From Halodesulfurarchaeum sp. HSR-GB (GTDB lineage Archaea > Halobacteriota > Halobacteria > Halobacteriales > Halobacteriaceae), in the NCBI RefSeq assembly GCF_031432215.1, contig NZ_JAVKGN010000002.1:62001-126000 (forward strand): DNA of 64,000 nt, read 5' to 3'. A program made the position numbers and the translations under genes. Below are positions 62,343-64,000 of this stretch, in pieces. A model generated the notes under the pieces. It was not told where the DNA came from. It worked only from the letters and a program-made list of their open reading frames with translations, and did no database searches. Numbering within the stretch: the first letter of the stretch is position 1; every line of letters begins with the position of its first letter.

Positions 62343-62555
62343 GTGAACTCAACGCCAGTAATCTCGAAGCGTGCCTCACTCTCGGAACCTTCGGTAAGAC
62401 GAATATCCCAATCGTGGGCTTCCATGATCTGTTTTCGATGGATAATCCGAGTCCGGTCCCTTCTTCGCTTCCTGAAAATCCAGATTCCCATACGTCCTCG
62501 CTCTCTTTCAGGGGGATTGCAGGGCCGTAATCTTCCACGCAAACCCACCAGGCAA
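62333..62555 (-). pseudogene. histidine kinase C-terminal relic
   Basis: The last part of a HATPase domain in two frames: EDYGPAIPLKESEDVWESGF and SEEGTGLGLSI in one, then EAHDWDIRLTEGSESEARFE and ITGVEFTAE in another. It is related to the ends of the two intact kinases. No HisKA or N-box remains. It is the third kinase tail attached to a double site in this window. Confidence 0.75.
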
Positions 62556-62790
62556 TAAACTAACCCTGTATGAACCCGGTTGTCTCAAAAAGAGAAGAGG
62601 CTAACTATTTCAGCACTTCCTCTGTTCGGATGGGAGGGGTCTCTTTATCCTGATGGAGCAATGGGTACATTCAGTCTTTCTACCAATTACCTTCGTTGAG
62701 AAGTGACAGCCATCAAAAAGAATACAGGGTCATGTATAGTTACAGCAATAATTCAAACTAAGTCAAAATGATATAGTAGAAACGGCCCAA

Positions 62791-63249
62791 TTATTCTATT
62801 TCGACTTCCGAAGTTAATATCACCTGGTCATCAAGGACAATCCGGACCGTGTAATCCCCCAGTGGACCAGTGTTCGAGAACCAATTCCCATCACTTTGTT
62901 TTAATTCTTCGTTATTGATTGGGACAGTTTGTCCCGCGGAAATAGAACTGGTAGTATAGTTATACTCATTGGTTCCGTCTAAAATGACCTCAGCCCCTGA
63001 CGGGATATCATCGCCTCCGTTGTGGGAGATGACAATCACGTTAGTAGCCGTATCACTTGTTGGATCCTCAGCGGGAGCATCACTGACCTCTAAACTAGCC
63101 TGCGGTGCCTGTTCAATATCCCCACCAATTCCAAGCACGAAGGAGCCGATCACGGCGGCCAAAATGACAGTAATTGCAACCATCAGTATGACCCCTATGA
63201 CAGGCGATACGCCCCGATCATCGAGTTGTTGTTTTATGGATTCGATCAT
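62791..63249 (-). CDS. type IV pilin with PibD-type signal
   Basis: A 152-residue pilin. The class III signal ends at DRGVSPVIGV, after which comes the hydrophobic helix (VILMVAITVILAAVIGSFVL). PibD would cut just before the SPVIG segment. The mature domain is beta-rich and acidic with a Gly/Asn/Thr-rich surface. It is three bases from a second pilin gene in the same direction and shares 110 identical bases with it around the helix. It probably assembles into an adhesion pilus; no pilus ATPase is in the window. Confidence 0.88.
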   Translation of the reverse strand: MIESIKQQLDDRGVSPVIGVILMVAITVILAAVIGSFVLGIGGDIEQAPQASLEVSDAPAEDPTSDTATNVIVISHNGGDDIPSGAEVILDGTNEYNYTTSSISAGQTVPINNEELKQSDGNWFSNTGPLGDYTVRIVLDDQVILTSEVEIE

Positions 63250-63251
63250 TG

Positions 63252-63626
63252 TTAGACCTCCAGTTCGGCGATTATTTTATCAGACGGATTATGAACTATT
63301 TTTAACGGGTCATCTACAGGAGTAGTTAAATCCCAAGAACCGCCAGGATCTAAACTTTCACCCGAGTGGCTAGTGACGAAAATGGCATCCGCATTTTTAA
63401 TGTTATCATAAGCAATGGAATCTCCCCCCTGATGCACGAGTTCAAGACCTGAATCGGTGCTATCAATAGTCAAACTAGCCTGCGGTGCCTGTTCAATATC
63501 CCCACCAATTCCAAGCACGAAGGAGCCGATCACGGCGGCCAAAATGACAGTAATTGCAACCATCAGTATGACCCCTATGACTGGTGATACACCTCGTTCG
63601 CTTTGTAGTGAATCTGGAAGTTTCAT
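63252..63626 (-). CDS. type IV pilin with PibD-type signal, tandem copy
   Basis: A 124-residue pilin started at MKLPDSLQSERGVSPVIG; 13 codons of frame precede it and do not fit a class III signal as well. The signal and helix are identical to those of the next pilin over 110 bases, while the C-terminal domains differ. This is the pattern of a pilin pair diversifying behind a conserved assembly helix. Promoter elements probably lie between 63630 and 63730. Confidence 0.86.
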   Translation of the reverse strand: MKLPDSLQSERGVSPVIGVILMVAITVILAAVIGSFVLGIGGDIEQAPQASLTIDSTDSGLELVHQGGDSIAYDNIKNADAIFVTSHSGESLDPGGSWDLTTPVDDPLKIVHNPSDKIIAELEV

Positions 63627-63710
63627 GTTTTGTGTTTCGACGGACTTTGTGTGGACGACTTCCATCCCACTTTGACCTTAACGATTATTAACGGATGCAG
63701 AGTTATAAAT

Positions 63711-63725
63711 GTACGTCAGACGTAC
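63711..63725. promoter_or_regulatory. 15-base palindromic operator
   Basis: GTACGTCAGACGTAC is a perfect 7-1-7 palindrome. TTATAAAT lies immediately before it and is a good TATA box for the rightward gene at 63753. The palindrome lies between the divergent pilin operon and that gene, so a bound protein could control both. Confidence 0.6.
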
Positions 63726-63752
63726 GGGAACATCCAACATGGCATGTAATAT

Positions 63753-64000
63753 ATGAATTTGAAAAACCCTGTTCAACTTGCGACCCCGAAGGAATTCGCC
63801 CGTACCTATGAAGCCCATGAAAGACCATGGACGGTAGTAAAGCAATACAATAGGCATCTTGAACTCACCGCAGCAAACCCGAACCTGGGGAGTACGGCTA
63901 TTGCCCGAAAATTAGCTGACGAGTTTGACTATCAGTGCCCTCGGGGCCGAGTCCGCACATGGATGGAGGGTGGAGCGCCTGATGCAGTCCATGGGATTCA
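63753..64000 (+). CDS. unrecognised protein, cut by the window end
   Basis: An open frame from the ATG at 63753 runs off the window. It begins MNLKNPVQLATPKEFARTYE and contains AIARKLADEF, CPRGRVRTWMEGGAPDAVHG, which looks like a helix-turn-helix followed by a loop typical of a haloarchaeal family of site-specific DNA proteins. The identity cannot be fixed from 82 codons. Confidence 0.55.
   Translation, partial: MNLKNPVQLATPKEFARTYEAHERPWTVVKQYNRHLELTAANPNLGSTAIARKLADEFDYQCPRGRVRTWMEGGAPDAVHGI

Overview
The window reads as haloarchaeal DNA. Its proteins are acidic, Tat lipoproteins dominate the exported set, and it carries MC1, PCNA, an Orc1/Cdc6 initiator, PibD-type pilins and IS1341-type TnpB elements. 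By eye base composition is only about half G+C, it has two replication/partition modules and many relics. A megaplasmid or a large integrated accessory region is therefore more likely than core chromosome. I saw no tRNA, rRNA or CRISPR array.

Region 1 (1-21 kb) is compact and almost entirely on the + strand. After a TnpB-only element come an MrfA-like helicase and a convergent CoiA-like nuclease. A replication and chaperone block follows: PCNA, a prim-pol type primase, a PadR-like regulator, a 483-residue unknown, a CobS/MoxR-like AAA ATPase, MC1, a vWA protein with an HELLH motif, a SWIM zinc-finger protein and zinc-ribbon proteins. Next are an AT-rich dyad region, ParA with a small partner, a rhomboid-like protein and several small genes. 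Several of these genes share a T-rich upstream motif.

Region 2 (21.3-62.4 kb) is accessory. It opens with a catalytic-domain-only tyrosine recombinase and is punctuated by a 27-nt dispersed site: arms TGCTGAATA and TATTCAGCA around a 9-nt asymmetric core. Two core classes occur (TTCGCGC-like, type A; TAGACC-like, type B). Every copy I found points the same way. In five places an A site and a B site lie exactly 40 nt apart, giving a 94-nt unit. The segments between sites are single genes or single operons: lipoproteins, a membrane zincin, several HEPN-like proteins, a membrane-anchored Mrr nuclease, two ComEC-like metallo-hydrolases, a complete stressosome-type RsbR-S-T-X module with a giant histidine kinase, the Orc1/Cdc6 replicon, a Feo iron-uptake operon, a PiT permease, a Doc toxin and another histidine kinase. 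The layout looks like a cassette array with loxP/dif-like core sites. That reading is an inference and is the main finding.

Within region 2, 46.8-48.9 kb is a replication origin, with about eleven copies of a CACCCC..GTTTCCGTCGT repeat around orc1/cdc6. At 49.4-51.4 kb a second TnpB element, whose TnpB lacks the RuvC-II glutamate, has split a nucleotidyltransferase gene paired with an HTH gene.

Region 3 (62.4-64 kb) holds a broken kinase tail, two tandem type IV pilins sharing 110 identical bases, and the start of an unrecognised gene cut by the window edge.
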